Part shown: piece after piece, positions 58,300 through 64,000 of the stretch
Layout: each line of letters begins with the position of its first letter
Numbering within the stretch: the stretch's first letter is position 1
Assembly: GCA_950106755.1 (NCBI GenBank)
Contig: OX467083.1
Coordinates: 39,570,555 to 39,634,554, forward strand
Source of the DNA: Climacium dendroides
Lineage: Eukaryota; Streptophyta; Bryopsida; Hypnales; Climaciaceae
Direction: 5' to 3'
Length of the DNA: 64,000 bases
Notes under the pieces: generated by a model
Databases searched by the model: none
What the model was told of the DNA's origin: nothing
What the model saw: only the letters and a program-made list of their open reading frames with translations
Position numbers and translations under genes: made by a program

Positions 58300-59242
58300 C
58301 TTTTTTCTCAAAGTATTGGCCTTCTTTAGAAAAATTGTTATTCTATGACAAGTTTCAAAATTCTATATCTTCAAGATCATTTGTTTGGAAAACATTCTAT
58401 AGTCTAATTTTTTGTCTTGGTTTTGTGAAACTTTTTTGAAGATAGAAAAATTGATTAGCTTTGTGGAAATATAATTGTTTTTCAATTGGTGCCTAGGAAA
58501 AAAAGTTATACTAAAAATAATAGACATTGGGGAAAAGGGGCAACAAAAAAATTCAAAAATTTTAATTAAAGAAACTTTCAGATAATAGTTTTTTCTTCAT
58601 GTAAAGCTTTGATTCATTCCATATAGATTTGTTATGAGAAAGTTATAGACAATCTTGTTTTTTGGGCAATTAGAGCATCTTCTTGAAAAAATAGCTTGTA
58701 GGATGCATTTCTGAATGCAATTTTTACAATTTAGAAAAACAAGTTCCACATGGTTTAGTTTTCTTGCTAGAACAATCTAACCACTGGGATTAGTGTTTTT
58801 TAATTCTATTTTAGAGATATAAATAATTTAGATTTTTCTTCTGTCTTATACCTACTTCTACTTAAAAAAAAATTCTAAGTATAAAATTTTAAATTTTATT
58901 TTTATTTTTTTCTCCTAGACTCTCAACTCAATTTTCCATTATAAAGATTAAAAGCTCAAAACCTTGTAGTGCAAAAAATTAAAGTTAAGAAGGTTCAAAG
59001 TCACATAATCTAATCCCACAATGTGTTGGAAAACTTGTTTTTTTGACTTTAAACCTAGATATCTTGCAATTTGTGCTGTTAAAGTTTTTGAAATTTTTTC
59101 CACACATTCTCATACTAGTTAGGTGTAAGATCCTAAGGTTAGATGTGCAAAAAAAAATTCAATTTTTTTTTACTCTTTGCTATGAAAATGGTAGTTTTGA
59201 GTGTTTTTTGGCAAAAAAGGATCTTGGTCCTCTAGGGGTTAA
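58300..59242 (+). repeat. Long AT-rich TTAA-end repeat, forward copy
   Basis: It ends GGTCCTCTAGGGG-TTAA at 59242. Its last ~200 bp is the inverted counterpart of 56484-56750 and matches 45430-45635 directly. The left border is decayed, near 58290-58320. Confidence 0.65.
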
Positions 59243-60415
59243 GAACTACTAGTCCATAACTTGTAAGCACCTTAGTAAGCAAAATTTTGTAGATTGTTTT
59301 GAATTTTGCATTACATTTTTATAGTTTGATTTACAATTGATATCATTCATTTATATTTACATTTAAGATTAGAAGCTAAAATTTTTTAAAAATCCTTAAT
59401 TAATTTCATTCTTAATATTTGCAATGCATTTATAATTGTGTAAGACGGACTGTAAATACAATGATGATGGTTTAATTATTCAAATTTCTTTAACTAAGTT
59501 TTTGTTGTTCTTTTGCTAATAGTAATAGTGACAACTGACCTTCAATTTTAAACTTTGGAGTATGGAAAACCTTAATATTTTAATAAATCAATTTGCAAAT
59601 TTAAATTCTAATTCAAGTAATTTTGAAATGTAATTATAGCTCTTTAGGTTGATAGGTTTTGTAAGAGAAAATCTTTTTATCTAATTTTGGAACTAGATAA
59701 AAGACTATTTTTTTTCTTTATTGACTATTTTTTGTTTTGATGTGGTTTAATTCATATGGATATATCTTGTGTAAATTGAATTGATATTGTTTGAATATAA
59801 AATATTAAGAATAAGGGTGATTTTTTAAAATCAATATGATTTATCCTTTCACCACAAGGTGATTCATTTATTTATGTATTTTTATTTTTTACATGAAGTG
59901 ATGCATGGGATTATAAGTAGGTTGAAGGTGCTCATTATAAGAATATTTTTTTTTAACAAGCATGGAGAGAATTATTAAATAATGAGTAACTGAAAAATTG
60001 ATAATTCATTCATGAATTTCAAAGTATTCAATGAAAGTGAATGTTAGTACATTGAATAGTGTTTTAGATACATAGACACTTGTTGAGCATTGTTTTACTT
60101 AAGACAAACCAAGGGTTACTTTCTTTTCACTTCAAACTTCAAAAAACAATTCTCAAAATTTCTAAATACAAGACTTGAACTCATTCTTCAACATTTTAAT
60201 TTGTCAAATGTTGAAGTTTATCAATACTTATGTGTTTGTAGTCCTAGAATATTTGATCAATTTGGACCCACTTTGGCAAACATCACTTCCAAGGACATTA
60301 GTTTTTTGCAGGATATAGAAGTATGATTACATTCAATGTAATCAAAATCACGGTTAATCTTATGATCTTAGGAATATTATAGTTCAAAAAATATAATCCA
60401 GTTCTAGAGTAGAAG
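59243..60415. other. AT-rich DNA, possible retroelement 5' part
   Basis: No secure protein similarity. The plus-strand open frame 60090-60326 lies just upstream of the reverse transcriptase remnant in the same orientation and could be decayed gag/protease sequence. This is inference from position only. Confidence 0.3.
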
Positions 60416-61980
60416 TTGCAAAATTTATCATTTTCACTAAAAGTTTCTACATCAAAATCTTCTTCAGTGCCTTCAAATGTCAAGCTTGTACTTGTTGAAG
60501 CTAGAGCATTTATAAAAGATGCAAAGAAAGGTAATTATTACATGATCTACACAAATCTGATTTGTAAAAGGAATAATACTTTATCAAGTATTCTAATTCA
60601 ATATAAAGAATTTAGAGATGTATTTAAAAAGACTAAAAGAGGAATGTTGACATCTTATTAGAATACTAATCATACAATTGCCCCATCAATCTTGAAGATG
60701 GAGCCCAACCACCATTTGGTCCAATCTACAATCTATCACATAATAAACTTTTAGTAGTGAGGGAGTACATTAATGAAATTTTTGCAAAAAATTTCATTCA
60801 ACATTCCAAATCCCTAATTGGAGCACTAATATTCTCTATGAAGAAGAAATATAGTTTTTTATAAATGTGCATGACCTATCGTAGCCCATTGTGGCCTATT
60901 ATGGCCTAAATAATTAATAATAAAAAATTGGTATTCATTGTTGTTGATATTGAGGTTTCTTATCAACTTGGACATGCCAAAATCTATACTAAGACTGATT
61001 TTTTGTGGGGTGTAGAACTTGGTGCGTATTAAGGCTAGAAATGAATAGAAAATAACATTCCGAACAAAATACAAACATTTTGAATACAATGTTATGCCAT
61101 TTGATCTTACAAATGCATTAGCTATCTTTTAGCATCTAATGAATGATGTTTTATTACAAATTTTTGAATCAATTTATCGTATGTTATCTTAATGACATCT
61201 TGAATTCTTTCAAAAATGTTGAAAAATACAAAAAACACATGAAGCTTGTACTACAGAAGCTATGAGATGTTGGATTATATACTAAATTGGAAAAATGTAT
61301 ATTTCATTAGTTGCAAGTACAGTTTCTCGAGTATATCATCTCCAACAAAGGGTTATTAATGGATCTAAAAAAAATTCAAGTTATCACAAATTGGAAAATT
61401 CCTCAAACAATATGCAGTGTATAATGTTTTCTTAGATTGTCAACTTCTATCAAATCTTCATTAAGAACTATTTACAAGTGTTAGCTACATTAACTTCATT
61501 GATATGCAAAACAAGCTCGATTTGAGACTTGAGGTAGAGAAAGTTTTTCAAAAGTTAAAATTGGCTTTTACAACAATCCTAATTTTGATTCATCCAAATT
61601 TTGCTAAGTTATTCTATATAGAAACAGACATGTCAAACTTTGCATTAAGAGCAATACTTTCGCAAATGGGAAAAGAAAGGAGACTTCATCGAATTATATT
61701 CTATTCAAGAAAATTTTCGACTACTAAGATTAATTACGAGATTCATGACAAGGGGCTTCTTGTCATTGTAGACTTGTTTCAAGAATGACGCCACTTATAT
61801 GAGAGAGCGTTATATCAGGTGACCATTTATACAGATTACAAAAATCTTAAGTATTTCATGTTTGCACGTATTTAAATTGACATCAAGCATGTTGGAACAT
61901 ATTGGTATTTTGTTTCAACTTCATCATGACATATCATCCTAGAAAGCAACAAGGTTTTTCAGATGCTTTGTCTTGAAGAT
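60416..61980 (+). pseudogene. Decayed Ty3/gypsy retrotransposon pol (reverse transcriptase-RNase H)
   Basis: Retrotransposon polyprotein remnant, broken by many stops and frameshifts. Visible in order: a pre-RT motif with IQYKEFRDVF (near 60600); DGAQPPFGPIYNLS (60700-60735); REYINEIFAKNFIQHSKS and MKKKYSFL (60760-60860); LGHAKIYTKTDFLWG (60965-61015); NVMPFDLT-like (61090); a catalytic box at 61195-61206 reading YLND where YLDD is usual; the RNase H region 61504-61788 with KAFTTILILIHPNF-like, ETDMSN and HDKGLL; and the GKQQG...DALS-like joint before integrase (about 61940-61975). No LTRs, integrase core or tRNA primer site are recognised. Many differences from family consensus are C-to-T or G-to-A changes. 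Not functional. Confidence 0.88.
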
Positions 61981-64000
61981 CATATAAGATATTGTGAGCA
62001 CTTATTTATTCACCTTTGGTAAATCAACGTGCACAACCAGGTTCTAGTAATCACGGTTAATTCCTATGGGTGCATAACGTCGGTTCATTCTACCTTCCAA
62101 GCAATGAATCTTTCCCTAATGTTATACTAACCCTTTTACTTTGAAATTAACCAACGAAATCCAACCAAGTTGGAAATGTTTTATCTTTTACTAATTTATT
62201 TTCTAAGCCACGGTGATTTTTAGTGAAGGGTGAGATAGTCAAAAATTAAACACCTAAGTTGGAAGAACAGCTCATGCCATTTCTTAAATTGAAAAATTCA
62301 CTTTCCTTTGACCTTCTTATAAAAAATTATAGGTGAATGAAGTTTAGCCTTTAAGAGGCTTTGAAAACTTCATCCAAGGTTTTTAACCTCTTTCCTATTT
62401 CAATTTACTTTGAAGTTAAACCCTGTTTTTATGTTATTATCTTTTCACTAATTTCCAAGTTTCAACCCTAATGGATGATTTTTACTCTCCTTCATCCGAT
62501 TTCCATCCCAAACTTCATCCTCTCCTAACTTCCTCGTTATAGGTCTATTCTTAAAGTGTGATATGTTTTTTGGAAACCTCTAAGTCTATTTTATAAGCTT
62601 TTGAATTCAAAATTTGGTAATACTAAGGTCTAGACACCTTGAATTGGACTTCTAATTCAGCCACCACATATAAATATCTCTTTTGAAGATGAAGAAAGAA
62701 ATACAAGAAGTTAGTGTCATACCTCGGTTTGAGTCTCCGCAAGTAATTGGTCCATTATTCCCACAAATTCCCTATCATTTGCCATGTTTTGAGGTCGTTA
62801 GGTAGTTTTGCCCATAGCTTAAAGTGGGTCTGAAAATACAATTGAACTCTCCAACTATCTACTCCTTTCCCTTCCAACTCACTTTTCTTCTATCACTATT
62901 CTATTATTTATATTCTAGGTTGACCTTTGATGGATTTAAGATGCTAATGCTTCAAACTTCAAAATAATAATTGACTTTGAAAATCTCTTATCTCCTATCC
63001 AAATCAATTATTGTGATTATCCAATCTAAATTCTAATGGTTTCGATTGCACTCCTAAGATTTTCACCTAATCTTGAATTCAAAAAGAAACTCTACAACTA
63101 TCAAGGGGAACTTTTCTTCTACTCACTTGCAATTTGAATTTGACACTTCTATCTATTGAGTTTGAAGAGTTGAGAACTATGAGAGGTGCTAAATCTCTAT
63201 TCTATTCATTTTATAATTGTAGTTGTAAACTAATAAGAGAAAGAGTGGTGAGTTTAGGATTCTAATTTCTCCTTCTAATTATTAATTTCTACTACTTGGG
63301 TTGCTAATTGCAATTTCTCTTCTCTACTTTTACTTCTATGTGTTCTGATTCTCGGTTTGACTTTTGATAGATTACTATTTTTAGACTTTAAAAATATTTT
63401 TTCCTTCTAGAGGTTAAAATCAGTTTTCTAGATTGATAAGGCACTCGCAAATTGAACCTTCTTAGTAGAAGTTATACGTGAATGAAGTTTAATCGCTAAT
63501 GGACATTTAAAAACTTCATCCACTCACTATTCTTATATGGTAATCTCAAACTTACTTTTGATTACAAATCTAAACTTTAGTTTTTAGTACCTCTTCATCT
63601 TACTTTTTTACTCTATTTGTATGAGTTTAACACGTCTTCATTCAACTTAAGTACTAAACTTCATTTGCTCATAATTTACTCATTTCAACTCAGATTCTTT
63701 GGTATCTGTAGATAACTGAGTAGGATGAAAAATTTGTTAATTTTTGAGCCATTTTGAGTGAAATGTGAAGGTTTTTGGTGCTTATTTGGTTGGTTGTGTT
63801 GTCCAAATGGGGGGTTTAGTCACTGGTTTTATTCCAAATGGAAGTTACTTTGCTGCCTAGTTGGTTGGTTTGTGGGTTTAAGTTCCTAGTCAGGGATCCA
63901 GTTAATGTTCCAAATGGGTGGTAGTTGTTGAGTTCCGATTTGGTAGGTGAATGACAAGTGGGTGGTGAGTTCAACTGAATTGGATGAATGACCAGTTGTT
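61981..64000. other. AT-rich DNA right of the retroelement, no gene recognised
   Basis: No integrase or LTR border is found. The phrase GTGAATGAAGTTTA(A/G) followed by AAAACTTCATCCA occurs at 62333-62375 and 63478-63522, hinting at a diverged ~1.15-kb duplication. Near the right end, GTTCCAAATGGGTGG and TTGGTTGGTTTGTGG phrases repeat. Confidence 0.35.

Overview
The window is land-plant nuclear DNA. The exons are intron-split, use plant-like GT-AG junctions, and encode plant forms of four conserved eukaryotic genes. Teloboxes lie in two promoter/leader regions, and the intergenic space is AT-rich and full of small inverted-repeat transposons. I cannot name the species. The compact introns and the gene content fit a non-seed plant such as a bryophyte or lycophyte, but that is inference only.

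Layout. 1-2.1 kb: 5' part of SF3B4 (U2 snRNP spliceosome protein), minus strand, running off the left edge. 2.1-4.7 kb: intergenic with two mobile elements. 5.05-9.41 kb: complete BUB3 (mitotic checkpoint WD40 protein), plus strand, eight exons, with a proline-rich N-terminal extension and one GC-AG intron. 9.4-12.2 kb: repeats. 12.19-33.0 kb: a callose synthase of the GSL8/GSL10 clade, minus strand, which I traced through 53 exons. Every junction keeps phase except one exon that carries a surplus base in an A-run (T-run on the coding strand). 33.0-36.5 kb: AT-rich intergenic. 36.53-38.26 kb: ADA1/HFI1-type SAGA coactivator subunit, plus strand, two exons. 40.83-41.28 kb: small secreted His/Pro-rich repeat protein, minus strand, with a candidate TATA box at 42.45 kb. 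42.5-64 kb: gene-free repeat territory with nested inverted-repeat elements and a decayed Ty3/gypsy reverse transcriptase region at 60.4-62 kb.

The genes do not form an operon-like unit. BUB3 (mitosis) and the GSL8/10 callose synthase (cytokinesis cell plate in Arabidopsis) both relate to cell division, but their adjacency is probably chance.

The most unusual signal is in the repeats. At least six elements are bounded by TTAA followed by CCC and end in GGG followed by TTAA, a piggyBac-like terminal signature that I would not expect to be common in a land plant. A second MITE family has CTAAGGTAG termini, and single copies of hAT-like and CACTA-like palindromic MITEs are also present.
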